Source: Bradyrhizobium guangxiense (GTDB taxonomy: Bacteria > Pseudomonadota > Alphaproteobacteria > Rhizobiales > Xanthobacteraceae). Taken from it: a stretch of DNA of 64,000 nucleotides. The DNA is taken from NCBI RefSeq assembly GCF_004114915.1, contig NZ_CP022220.1:124001-188000 (forward strand), given 5' to 3'. Position numbers and translations under genes: made by a program. Under the pieces are notes generated by a model. That model searched no databases. It was not told the DNA's origin and worked only from the letters and a program-made list of their open reading frames with translations. Numbering within the stretch: position 1 is the stretch's first letter; every line of letters begins with the position of its first letter. Of the stretch, positions 27,867-36,457 are shown one piece after another.

Positions 27867-29029
27867 GAGATCAATGGCTCCGCCGGCACGAGCGAGGGTC
27901 GCGTGCGGATCGCCTGCCAATGTTCGCGGAAGGCGCGCCGGCGATCCTCGGCCGCGCCGCTGTTCTTCCAATGCAGGCCAGAGAGCGTGGTGATGTCAAA
28001 CGGCAGGTCCGAGCCCTCACGCGCCGTCACCATAGTAGGCAGCCCGCGACCCAGAGCATATCCCAGCTCGAGGAAACAATTCGATCGTCCGCCGGTAATG
28101 TCGGCGATCACGACGGCGCTGCGGTGCAACTTGGCGAAGATTTCCTGATCGATACGGGCATGGTCGTGGGCTTGCCGGCCGTCGATGACGACGAGCCGGT
28201 AGCCAAGCTCGTTCTCGATCACCGGCTGCACGACGGTGTCGAAAAAGTCCTGCACGTCGGCATAGTCCGGCAGCGCCGGATTCAGCAGCCGCACCGCGAA
28301 GGCCTTTGGTCTTTCCAGGGACTCGAGCAGGTCGACGAGGACCGCGACGCGATCGGGGATGGACTGGCGCGGCGGAAACCGGATCTTGTTGAGCCAGTCA
28401 TGGGCGTCGCCGTCATCCGCAACCTGGAACAGGCGGCGGGTTTGGCTGCTAGTCAATCCGAAGCTGTAGAGCCGGCGAGCGCCCGCCGTTTCCGGCGACA
28501 CGGGAAGATTGAGGGGAATGATCGGCTTTCCGGCATCGTGGTAGAGATTTGCGAGGTAGAGGACCCCTTCCGTCCCCCCGAGCGCGACAAGAATATCGCC
28601 GAAGCGGGCCTGGGCTTCCATGCGCTTGCTGGCCATGTTCCAGTGCGCGGCGTTCTCGATCTTGACCATTGGCGAGCTGCGCAGCTCGTCCCATAGGTCG
28701 GCATACTCAGCCGGGACCTGATCTTCGCTCTTGTGGTGCTGCACGGCGACCGCGAGCGGGCCCGGAACATTCGCCGGGCGTGACGCGAGGCTCTCCCTGA
28801 GCGTCTTCCAGATCAGCCAGTCGAAGCAGATCGGAAGCCCGTCGGATTTGCGCAGAGGTTCAGCGTCGACAGGCACGACGAAATTCGCACCGCGACGGGC
28901 CAATTCCTTGACCAGCGCAGCAACGAGCTCGCGGGCCTGATTGACGTCGGCGGTCGAGGCGATGGCAAGGTCTTCGACGATGCTGCCGGCAATGTGGATG
29001 CGCCGGCCGAACAGAGGGGAGCGCGCCAT
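27863..29029 (-). CDS. SLOG plus TIR/NDT-like two-domain protein, probable CBASS effector
   Basis: 388 residues from ATG 29029, which overlaps the ATPase stop (TGATG). Residues about 8-170 form a Rossmann-like SLOG/LOG domain: RRIHIAGSIVEDLAIA at the start and FGDILVALGGTEGVLYLANL at about 160. The C-terminal half (VVIDGRQAHDHARIDQEIF, VVIADITGGRSNCFLELGYA, DLPFDI) follows the TIR-like/nucleoside deoxyribosyltransferase-like fold seen in defence proteins that act on nucleotides or NAD+. SLOG domains sense nucleotide messengers. In a CBASS operon lacking NucC, Cap4 or other standard effectors, this is the natural effector candidate. Both functions are inference from fold-like motifs. Confidence 0.7.
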   Translation of the reverse strand: MARSPLFGRRIHIAGSIVEDLAIASTADVNQARELVAALVKELARRGANFVVPVDAEPLRKSDGLPICFDWLIWKTLRESLASRPANVPGPLAVAVQHHKSEDQVPAEYADLWDELRSSPMVKIENAAHWNMASKRMEAQARFGDILVALGGTEGVLYLANLYHDAGKPIIPLNLPVSPETAGARRLYSFGLTSSQTRRLFQVADDGDAHDWLNKIRFPPRQSIPDRVAVLVDLLESLERPKAFAVRLLNPALPDYADVQDFFDTVVQPVIENELGYRLVVIDGRQAHDHARIDQEIFAKLHRSAVVIADITGGRSNCFLELGYALGRGLPTMVTAREGSDLPFDITTLSGLHWKNSGAAEDRRRAFREHWQAIRTRPSLVPAEPLIS

Positions 29030-29925
29030 CAGCGATCCTCCATCACCGGCGACGCGGTGATCGCCGCGGCGGCGAGCTTGAGTTGATCGAAGCGCAGTGG
29101 CCCGCTCGGGAAGGCCTTTGCCAGCGCGGCCGGATAGAGCCTCGTCCTGATATCCGAATAGGTCCAGGACGGCTTGCCTGCCCGCGCTCCGGTGGCTTCG
29201 ACGAGCTGCGATAGCTGAATGGGCGTCAGAGACAACCCGGCCAGATCCATCGTGAGCAATTGGCGGCGCTCGTCGTCCGTTGGACGGCGGAACTCCTCGA
29301 TGATGGCGGCGCGGCGGCACAAGGCAGGATCCAGGACCGACAGCCGGTTGGTGCACAGGATCACCACGATCCGGCCGCCGTACTGGCGCAGGTCATCGAC
29401 GCCCTGAATGAGCGTGTTCACCGCTACCTTGTCTTCGTGGTGGCTGTGCTCCTGGGCGCGCGAGGCGGCGAGGCTGTCGCCTTCGTCGATGATCAGGACC
29501 GCGCGGCGGTGCTTGCCGGCCGATTGAATGACCTTCTTGAAGGCTTCCGCGATCAATGTTCCCATCTCGCCGACCATGCCGCTGCCGCGGACGCGGTTAC
29601 TCAGCTTGAACAGGATCGAATCTTCGCTTCTGGCCTCGATTACCAACTTGTTGGCGATGCACTCCGCTGTTGCGGTCTTGCCGGTGCCGACATCGCCGTG
29701 AAAGATCACCAGCGGATACTGCTCGGCGACGAGATCGCAGATCGGAAGGCTCTTGCCGTGATTCTTGTGGCTCCAGCCCGCCAGCTCGCGGACATTCAGC
29801 AGCAGACGAAGCTGATCGTGGACCCGCGCATATCGGGTATCGAACCCCAGAAGGGTCTTCTCGCGTTTGGCCAGCGTATCGCTGGGCAGCGGCGTCTCGC
29901 TGTCGAAGATGCTGGGTTGACTCAC
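29029..29925 (-). CDS. cap6: TRIP13/Pch2-like AAA+ ATPase (Cap6) of type III CBASS
   Basis: 298 residues from a GTG at 29925, overlapping the HORMA stop (GTGA). Walker A is FHGDVGTGKTATAE (residues 76-89), Walker B AVLIIDEGDSL, and sensor region VVILCTNRLSVLDPALCRRA. Cap6 uses ATP to remodel and disassemble the HORMA protein and so keeps the cyclase quiet until infection. The order HORMA then TRIP13 directly after a CD-NTase is diagnostic of type III CBASS. Frame intact. Confidence 0.85.
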   Translation of the reverse strand: MSQPSIFDSETPLPSDTLAKREKTLLGFDTRYARVHDQLRLLLNVRELAGWSHKNHGKSLPICDLVAEQYPLVIFHGDVGTGKTATAECIANKLVIEARSEDSILFKLSNRVRGSGMVGEMGTLIAEAFKKVIQSAGKHRRAVLIIDEGDSLAASRAQEHSHHEDKVAVNTLIQGVDDLRQYGGRIVVILCTNRLSVLDPALCRRAAIIEEFRRPTDDERRQLLTMDLAGLSLTPIQLSQLVEATGARAGKPSWTYSDIRTRLYPAALAKAFPSGPLRFDQLKLAAAAITASPVMEDR

Positions 29926-30422
29926 GAGGCCCAATCCTTGCGCTGCATGCCATAGGCATTGCTGACATAGTTGCGGCCGCCAGCCGACGAGAGAGCGGCA
30001 TGGCTGGTATCGTCGTAGCAGGTCACCCAACCGATCTTAAGCTTACCTTTCGTGGCTTCGCGTGCGGCACTGGTGTAGTCGTCGGTGTAGCTCAGCACGA
30101 CACGAAGCTTGGCCCCTGCGACCTTCGGCCAAAGAACGCCGCCGGGCCGGCTCGTAGACAGCGAGCCGGCGTCGGTATCGACTTCGAACCTGACGGCCTT
30201 GATCTCGACCCCACTGCTGATCAGCGTGACGTCGACCCATTTGAGGTAGCCGTCCTTGGCCAGGACCTCGATGTCATGGGCGTAGTTGCGAGCCTCCTCC
30301 GGAGTCCAGCAGCCGGTGCTGTCCGCGATCATCACGAGATCGGCGTTGACGCGCCGAACGACGTTCTCGATGTCGACGTAGGTGTAGGTCGCGCTCGCGC
30401 TTCTGACCTGGGTCATGCTCAT
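29922..30422 (-). CDS. cap7: HORMA-domain protein (Cap7) of type III CBASS
   Basis: 166 residues starting MSMTQVRSASATYTYVDIE. It closely follows the single-HORMA (HORMA1) pattern: VVRRVNADLVMIADSTGCW, ARNYAHDIEVLAKDGYLKWV, SRPGGVLWPKV, KLKIGWVTCYDDTSHAAL, and the C-terminal safety belt end SNAYGMQRKDW. Such proteins bind closure peptides and activate the CD-NTase. Starts directly after the CD-NTase stop and overlaps the ATPase start. Intact. Confidence 0.85.
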   Translation of the reverse strand: MSMTQVRSASATYTYVDIENVVRRVNADLVMIADSTGCWTPEEARNYAHDIEVLAKDGYLKWVDVTLISSGVEIKAVRFEVDTDAGSLSTSRPGGVLWPKVAGAKLRVVLSYTDDYTSAAREATKGKLKIGWVTCYDDTSHAALSSAGGRNYVSNAYGMQRKDWAS

Positions 30423-30424
30423 CT

Positions 30425-31364
30425 TCAGTCCTCCGTCTTGAATCGAGGGCCGAAGATCTCCTTCCAGACCTCATTGTCGTTCTCGGCCGATGCAAAATTG
30501 GACGTCTCCCAGGCCTCCTGGGCGGCGGCGACGATCTGTTTCCGCTCGTCCTCGGAAATCCGGCTGGTCACGTTGTTGAGGCTGTAGACCGGATCGAGAA
30601 TGACCACCGGATCGCAGAACGTCGTGAATGGCGCGACATTCTCGGGAAACTTGATCTCTTCCTTCAACTGCGACTGCGCGACGTAGAGGAGGAAATTGCG
30701 AAAGCGCTGTTCGATGCTTGCACCGTTGCCCTGCTTGGCGAGGACATGCGCCATGATCAGCTCGATGGCGAAGGACTTCAGCGGCTTCAGTTCCGCCTGG
30801 TTGCGCCACTTCTTGGCCATGCGCACCAAGGTGCGGAAATCCGCGTCCTGGTCCTTGCGATCGCGGACGAACTTGATCTGGCAAGGCGCGCAGGTCTGCG
30901 TCTTCGTGCCGTCGTGAATGTCGAACTGCCAACCGTAGCCGGCGCGGTTCTCGTCTTCGATGACCGGCACGATATCAACGCTGAGGCCCGTGCCCACGAA
31001 GGTGACGGTCGCCGCCTTGCGCTGGATCTCAAAATCCTCGACCGACTTGTTCGGATACTGCTTGATCAGCAGCGCGTAGATCGTGTCGTTCAGGCTATCC
31101 AGCGTCTCCTTGCTGACGTCTCGGCCAGAAATGTAAAAAACGACATCGACATCGACCGGATCGACAGCGGTCTTCCGCAGAATCGTGTATTTGGCGAAGG
31201 CCGGCCTTCACGACCTTAGTGATCTTGATCTCGGTCTTGTCGCGAACGGTCTTGCGGAGTTCATCGATCAAGCGATCGACCTGCTCGTGGTATTCCTTGC
31301 GCTTGTCGGCAGGCAGGCGCAGCACGTTGCTGTCGTAGTACCGCAGTTGAGTATTGTTCAACAT
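30425..31364 (-). pseudogene. CdnC-like CD-NTase (CBASS cyclase) with frameshift at active site
   Basis: The first frame from ATG 31364 reads MLNNTQLRYYDSNVLRL... EIKITKVVKAG and then slips near 31200. The second frame continues FAKYTILRKTAVDPVDVDVVFYI and on through VGTGLSVDIVPVI to TGA at 30425. In related enzymes this junction is GSFAKxT, the GS nucleotide-binding loop, so two bases (or an equivalent indel) are missing exactly in the catalytic motif. The DVD pair of catalytic aspartates is intact after the break. The repaired product would be about 313 residues, normal for the family. It makes a cyclic oligonucleotide alarm signal; as read it is inactive. Confidence 0.8.
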
Positions 31365-31444
31365 CGCTGCTCGATTCCTGCTGGTCGGTTTCGCCGGCGG
31401 CTGGCGCAAAAGTACGCCACAGTGGAACTTGTCCGACCCAGACC

Positions 31445-31555
31445 GGTTTACAAATCCGGGACAATGGAGCGGTATGCGGGCCATATAGGCTCAATTTTCC
31501 GCGCATCAAGGGTTTTTGGTTTACAAATTTGTGCCCATATCGTACTTCTGTAAAC
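31445..31555. promoter_or_regulatory. Shared operator region of CBASS and divergent regulator
   Basis: The 212-base divergent space holds two identical copies of GGTTTACAAAT (31445-31455 and 31518-31528), the second extended to the palindrome ACAAATTTGT, and an inverted half-site GTAAAC at 31550-31555, just before the regulator gene. These are good candidates for binding by the HTH-protease encoded at 31577. Confidence 0.55.
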
Positions 31556-31576
31556 TGAGACGCAAAGGAGGCCCAG

Positions 31577-32641
31577 ATGATCGGACACAAGCTTAAGGTC
31601 GCACGGTCGGCCTCGGGCCTGTCGTTGCGTGGCCTCGCTGACGCCATGGATGGCATCGTATCGGCCCAAGCCATTGGCAAATATGAGAGAAACGAGGATA
31701 TGCCGAGCTCGCGGGTGCTGATCGCCTTGGCGGCGACGCTCCACGTGACGGAGGATTACCTGCTCAGCGAGGACGAACTTGCCCTTGAGGGCGTCGAGTT
31801 CCGCAAGAAGGCGGGCACGTCGTTCCGGGAAGAAGCCGCCCTCGAAGCCCGCGCGATTCACATGCTGGAGCGCTATCTCGCGATCGAGGACCTGCTCCAG
31901 ATGCGCAGCATCGATTGGGAGCAGCCACGCAGCGCACCACATCCGGTGGCCGATGTCCGGGACGCCGAAGATGCGGCTCGCTCTGTCCGCGAAGACTGGG
32001 GTTTGGGAAACGATCCCATCCCGCAGCTCGCCGAGCTTCTGGAGGAGCGCGGGATCAAGATCCTGTCGCTCGATCTCGACGATATCGACGGGCTTGCCGC
32101 CAAGGTGCGACGCAAGGACCGCAACGCTGCGCGAGTAATCGTCATCAAGCAAAGCACGTGGTCGGAGCGGAAGCGCTTCAATCTCGCCCATGAGCTCGGT
32201 CATATGGTGCTGGCCCCATCCCCCGGCGTCGATGAGGAAAAGGCGGCGCATCGGTTTGCCGGCGCCTTCCTGATGCCGGCCGACGTCCTTCGGGCCGAAG
32301 TTGGGGTCAGCCGATCGTCGATCAGTCTTGGCGAGCTGGTCGCGCTCAAGAAGCGTTTTGGCGTCAGCATCCAGGCCATCGCCTATCGCTGCAAGGATCT
32401 CGGCATCATCAGCCAGTCCGCTTTTGGCCGGCTGTTCAAGATCTTCGCGGAACGGGGATGGCGGACGGCGCCCTATGAAGAGCCAGGCCGGATGAAGCCT
32501 GAACTCGAGGAGCCGAAGCGCTTCGAGAGGCTTTGCTATCGTGCGCTGGCCGAACGAGTCATCGGCGAAGCCCGGGCCGCTGAACTGCTGGGAATAACGG
32601 TTCGCGAACTGGACGCTCGTCTGGATCAAGTTGCGGCGTAA
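31577..32641 (+). CDS. XRE-family HTH fused to ImmA/IrrE zinc peptidase
   Basis: 354 residues with AGGAGG ahead of the ATG. Residues 1-65 form the XRE helix-turn-helix (LRGLADAMDGIVSAQAIGKY). The peptidase motif FNLAHELGHMVL is near residue 200, followed by a downstream Glu-rich stretch (DEEKAAHRFAGAFLMP) that supplies the third zinc ligand. It is divergent from the CBASS operon across shared repeats. In known systems a separate HTH repressor CapH and peptidase CapP switch CBASS on after DNA damage; here both parts are in one chain. It is also commonly paired with PIN-domain genes, as here. Confidence 0.82.
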   Translation: MIGHKLKVARSASGLSLRGLADAMDGIVSAQAIGKYERNEDMPSSRVLIALAATLHVTEDYLLSEDELALEGVEFRKKAGTSFREEAALEARAIHMLERYLAIEDLLQMRSIDWEQPRSAPHPVADVRDAEDAARSVREDWGLGNDPIPQLAELLEERGIKILSLDLDDIDGLAAKVRRKDRNAARVIVIKQSTWSERKRFNLAHELGHMVLAPSPGVDEEKAAHRFAGAFLMPADVLRAEVGVSRSSISLGELVALKKRFGVSIQAIAYRCKDLGIISQSAFGRLFKIFAERGWRTAPYEEPGRMKPELEEPKRFERLCYRALAERVIGEARAAELLGITVRELDARLDQVAA

Positions 32642-32646
32642 GCACC

Positions 32647-33137
32647 TTGGCGGTCCTCGTTTCCGATACCTCGGTTTTGATCGATCTGGAGCGAGGCGCC
32701 TTGCTCGAGGACCTGTTTCGTCTCCCTTTTGAGTTTGCGGTCCCCGACCTGCTCTTTGTTCGAGAGCTGGCCGGGGACCTGGGCGATCGCCTTACTGCGC
32801 TCGGCCTACGGGTCGAAGAGCTGTCCCCGGCAGAATTGACCCGCGCGACGACAGTCCGCGGCAACGCGCTCATCTCTCCACGCCGGACACGTTCGCGTTT
32901 GCCATCGCGGAGGCCCGCCAATGGACGCTTCTGACCGGCGACGGAGGGCTGCGCGAGTTGGCGACCTCGGTCGGGCTGCAAATGCACGGCGTGCTATGGA
33001 TTTTCGACCAGCTCGCCGACGGCAACCACTGCGAACTGAGCCGACTGCACGCGGGTTTAACTGCCATTTCCAGGCATCCTCGCTGCCGGCTTCCAACGAC
33101 GGAAGTTCGGCGACGACTGACCCGGTTCGGCGCGTGA
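32647..33137 (+). pseudogene. PIN-domain nuclease, frameshifted
   Basis: TTG start five bases after the regulator stop. Reads LAVLVSDTSVLIDLERGALL (first catalytic Asp in SDTS), VPDLLFVREL, then slips near 32875; the other frame gives DTFAFAIAEARQWTLLTGDG (Asp of motif 3 in TGDG) and ends at TGA 33137. PIN proteins of this type are RNases forming a pair with the preceding XRE-ImmA gene. About 163 residues if repaired. Confidence 0.7.
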
Positions 33138-33517
33138 ACGATCCACCACGCCCCCCCCCCGAAGACGACCGCGAAAGCGCCGAGCTCACGCCAGAGGTCG
33201 TATCCATACCCCCTGCCCGCCGGGACGGTCTCTGGACCATCGAAACCGGCGGCGCAAAGTCAATAGGCGCAAAATCCCTCGACGCTCGGCCTAGGTCCCG
33301 AGGAGGTTGGACCATTCTCCTTCATCAAGAGGAAGAAGTTTCATTTTGCCATCAAGCCCGACATGCAACTCAGACCAAGGGCTGCTGTCGCCCTGGCGCG
33401 CCAGCTGTCGACGAGGGAGTTTTAGGTCGATGGCGCGATAGACTCTCGCACTTCAATGCTAACGAAGGGCAACATCGTTCCTGGCGAACGCGAACCTCAT
33501 AGGCGGCTCGCCGCTTT
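33138..33517. other. Gap after PIN gene
   Basis: 380 bases with no supported gene. Contains a run of ten or more C at about 33150-33160, a likely site of sequencing or replication slippage. Confidence 0.4.
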
Positions 33518-33829
33518 CTATCGGTCGTAGTGTTTGCCGCCGGTGCTGATTTGATAAAGGGTCGCCGAATAAGGAAGACGCAGGAGAATGGGACCTTCCT
33601 TCGTGACCTTGCCGAGGACGGCAGCCTGGCACAGGAGGCTGACACCACCCATTGTTCGGTCGCAAAAGGCGTCCGCGCTGTCGATAAAGTTCAGCTTTGT
33701 AAGGCGAGCTATGACGACGGTCCGCCCCTCGGGTAACGCGCCAATAGGCTGGACAACAAAGATGGTGATGAACTGCGCGCCAATGATGAGCGCTAGAAGG
33801 AGCGCACCAATACCGAGTCAGGCTTTCAC
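33518..33829 (-). pseudogene. Small membrane protein with a stop at codon 4
   Basis: A GTG at 33829 preceded by GGAGGGGAGG opens MKA, then TGA, then a continuous 99-codon frame LGIGALLLALIIGAQFITIF...LLRLPYSATLYQISTGG ending at TAG 33518. The first segment is a clear membrane helix. The likely ancestral codon 4 is TGG (Trp), so a single G-to-A change killed the usual start. Possibly an inner-membrane protein of a mobile element; family not identified. Confidence 0.45.
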
Positions 33830-34115
33830 CCTCCCCTCCGTCTACCTTGAATAATCTATTTCGGCATACTCGGCGCCGACCCGGGTCGCCATGATCAGGC
33901 TTCTCACCCGAGGTGGCGAATCCGGCTTGCAACATCGACGCGCGTTCAGCGGATAGGCGCATCGCGCGCCTTTTCTCGAGCAAGCTACGATCGGCAAAGA
34001 CGATGTGGGCAAATCTCGCCAAGCCTGCCTCGCGCATCTTCTTGCCGCCAGAGGCGGTGATAAAGACGAGAACGATATTGCGGTTCATGCCCTCAATGCG
34101 CAAATCCGACAAACA

Positions 34116-34305
34116 CAACAGCGAGCATTTCTGAGCGTCTGCTGTTGGAATAGGTGGTAGCCATTTTGGCGGCCGCGTGTCGTATGGTGGAGACCATCAT
34201 ACCTCTAGCCACGGCGGGACTTACATCGGCGGCTCGGGCTCTTCTCATAAAGGCGGCTCCTACCGAAATCCAAGCACCGGAAACGTGTACGGCACGCATA
34301 GGTAG
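34116..34305 (+). pseudogene. Remnant of a Gly/His/Ser-rich secreted protein
   Basis: The frame ending at TAG 34305 reads SHFGGRVSYGGDHHTSSHGG, then GSGSSHKGGSYRNPSTGN and YGTHR. This is the mature part of a small exported repeat protein common in Bradyrhizobium-like genomes. The signal peptide that should precede it is disrupted by a TGA near 34131 and a shift. The rest of 33830-34437 has no supported gene. Confidence 0.5.
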
Positions 34306-34437
34306 GCGCGTCCACTGTTCGATAGGCGGCTGAGCTGAAGCCCGCAAGCTCTGGGCTCGCTGGGTGGCGGGCGTACCCCAAAAATTCTCTCAACAAGTTG
34401 CTACGAGCGTGCTCGACTGAGATCCCCTCCTCCGACC

Positions 34438-35358
34438 TCAGGCATTGCGCAAGACCTTCTCGAGCTGCGCGACGAGCGTCGCCCTGTGCTCGGCAGGAAG
34501 CTTGTCCAGATTGATCTGCTTCCAGCGCACCGCCGGCAGGTCCGCTGCGTCAGGGACGCCTAGCAGGTTCCAATCCGGCTCGCCGCGCTTGAATCCCATG
34601 AGGAAGTCCTTGCGAGCTTGCCGCATTTTTCCCGCGATTTCGGCGATCAGCGTTTCCCGGGTTTTGAGCAACTCGTCCAGGGTCACTTCATCGGCGGTCA
34701 TGCCCTCAAAGCCGTGCGTGAATTCGTGCTGGATGTCCTTGCGACGAGGAACCACGACCTCGGAGATCGGCCGGTCATGGCTGATGAGGTAGACAATGAA
34801 CGCTTTGCGGAGATCGTCCGTGATGCCTTCGTTGGCGAGCAGATCGCGGACATCGAAGAGGTCGCGCGGATGCTGCCGGTCGAGCGCCGCGACAAGCTTG
34901 CCGGCGTATAGATCGGCGAACGAAACGACTTTCATCTGCGCGAAGCCGAACGTCTCTTCGACGCTCGGCGACACGTCGCGCAGCTCCGGCTCGAAGACGC
35001 AGCCCCTGATCACCGGCGTGATCTCGATCTTGATCTGCGCGTCGCCTTTCTGGACGGTCAGCTTGGTGACGATCTTTTCACGGGGATTGACGACTTCCGT
35101 CAGCCGCGCGCCCGGCAATCCTTTCCTTATGGCCTCTGTCATGCGCTTCATCGCCGCATCTATCGCCGCAAGAGATTCGGGACGCGGAGCCACCGGCAGA
35201 TATGTCAGGTCGATATCGACCGATAGGCGCGGCATATCTCGGTGGAAGAGATTGATGGCGGTGCCACCCTTGAGCGCAAAATCGGGCTCCGCCGCGACGA
35301 ACGGGATCGTCTCGATCAACAAGGCCACTTGATGCCGATATTTTTCAGACAGGGGCAT
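34438..35358 (-). CDS. abiEii: AbiEii-type nucleotidyltransferase toxin (system 2)
   Basis: 306 residues. The signature is DFALKGGTAINLFHRDM followed by RLSVDIDLTYL (D-x-D). Later FADLYAGKLVAALDRQHPRD LFDV and VVPRRKDIQHEF fit the COG2253-type branch of the family, different from system 1. Overlaps the end of its antitoxin gene by 14 bases, so expression is coupled. Intact. A scrap of its 3' end is duplicated at 26260. Confidence 0.85.
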   Translation of the reverse strand: MPLSEKYRHQVALLIETIPFVAAEPDFALKGGTAINLFHRDMPRLSVDIDLTYLPVAPRPESLAAIDAAMKRMTEAIRKGLPGARLTEVVNPREKIVTKLTVQKGDAQIKIEITPVIRGCVFEPELRDVSPSVEETFGFAQMKVVSFADLYAGKLVAALDRQHPRDLFDVRDLLANEGITDDLRKAFIVYLISHDRPISEVVVPRRKDIQHEFTHGFEGMTADEVTLDELLKTRETLIAEIAGKMRQARKDFLMGFKRGEPDWNLLGVPDAADLPAVRWKQINLDKLPAEHRATLVAQLEKVLRNA

Positions 35359-36142
35359 TGAGGTCGTCTGGGATGGTTATGAGGTATTTGGTGTCGAGTT
35401 TGCCGCCCTTGACGAGCATGCGCTTTCCCGTGCCGAGATTGACTTTCGACTTGTCGATCTGTTTGAGCCAAGCGTGCTGATGTCGCTCCGCGAACCAGAA
35501 AAACAATCGTTTGACCTTGACGCTTTTGCAGTCGTTCAGAAGCATTTGCAGCCGCCGGGGGCTCAGGCTCCTCAAGCCTTCCGCCAGTGCATCGACGTGA
35601 TGGAAGCTTTCGTGGCGGGGCAATTCGTCGAGCAGTTCGAGAAACGCGCGTTCGGGCGTCGATACCGTGAGAGGCCAGTCGAATGGTCCCGGTATTTCCC
35701 GCGTTGTCCCCGACTCTGATGTGGGCAGGCTCCCGTGCGTTTTGAACAGGCTTTGCGTGCGGTGAACGCGGAATTTCTGTTTGAGCGGAAGTTTGCCGAG
35801 CCAGCCGGGAGCAGACCGCGTTCCGTATAGATGTATGGTCGAAGGACCCGTCTGGCTCAGGTAGTGGCCGAAGCCTTGCACTTCGATGGCGGTGCGTCCG
35901 CCAACGACGAAGTCGGAGCCGAGCAATCGCTGGAGTGACACGACGGCGCCCTGCCAGGAGAGTTCACCGAGCGGGCGCTTGAAGGTTCCCCGCGCCGGCT
36001 GAACGAGCCAGCCGGCCGATACGTATTGGCTGCGCAAGCTGGTGGAATATCCATGTCGTTCCATCCAGGCGGCATCGACCAGAAGTCCCTGCGGAAGGGT
36101 CCTTTCGAGCCTGTTTAGCTTTCTGTCCTTTTGCTCAGCCAT
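35345..36142 (-). CDS. abiEi: AbiEi-type antitoxin (system 2)
   Basis: 265 residues starting MAEQKDRKLNRLERTLPQG. The N-terminal winged helix (LVDAAWMERHGYSTSLRSQY VSAGWLVQ) is followed by the longer AbiEi_3-like domain (VVGGRTAIEVQGFGHYL, then STPERAFLELLDELP). It represses its own promoter in known pairs. The sequence ACTAAGTAAA occurs twice upstream. Intact. Its first 39 codons recur at 8011. Confidence 0.82.
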   Translation of the reverse strand: MAEQKDRKLNRLERTLPQGLLVDAAWMERHGYSTSLRSQYVSAGWLVQPARGTFKRPLGELSWQGAVVSLQRLLGSDFVVGGRTAIEVQGFGHYLSQTGPSTIHLYGTRSAPGWLGKLPLKQKFRVHRTQSLFKTHGSLPTSESGTTREIPGPFDWPLTVSTPERAFLELLDELPRHESFHHVDALAEGLRSLSPRRLQMLLNDCKSVKVKRLFFWFAERHQHAWLKQIDKSKVNLGTGKRMLVKGGKLDTKYLITIPDDLNAPV

Positions 36143-36219
36143 ACTAAGTAAACTAGCGCATATTCAAACTATATCCAAGGTTTAAGTTCTATCCATTTCC
36201 CATGGCCAGACTAAGTAAA
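36143..36219. promoter_or_regulatory. Repeated ACTAAGTAAA boxes upstream of AbiE system 2
   Basis: The ten-base string ACTAAGTAAA occurs at 36143-36152, one base from the antitoxin start codon, and again at 36210-36219. The first copy is retained ahead of the duplicated fragment at 8011. Candidate AbiEi binding sites. Confidence 0.5.
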
Positions 36220-36263
36220 ATCGTCGTCATACAAACTCACCTCGGGATCCAAAGTTGACGCGC

Positions 36264-36278
36264 GTTCCTATTTTGTTC
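36264..36278 (+). promoter_or_regulatory. LexA box (alphaproteobacterial type) upstream of DUF2130 gene
   Basis: GTTC-CTATTTT-GTTC is an exact match to GTTC-N7-GTTC, the SOS operator of alphaproteobacteria. It lies 180 bases before the DUF2130 start. The corresponding place in copy 1 (around 8131-8152) is GATC-N7-GTTC, one base off. It suggests DNA-damage induction. Confidence 0.5.
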
Positions 36279-36457
36279 TATTCTGGACTACATTCGTGCG
36301 AGGCTGCTCGTGCACGCGTTCGGGTAGATCGACGTGTCGGTGGAAAACCCGCCGGCCAAGGTCGAAATCGACGACGCGTATGTGGACATGAAGTCGAGCG
36401 ACATCGCAATCACGCACAGATCATGTTGAATCCGGTTGCAACGATGATGGGGAATTC

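Noticed and set aside
27920..29955. Forward frames of 230-260 codons in the CBASS region
   Set aside because: Antisense to the SLOG/TIR-like and ATPase genes; no SD or motifs.
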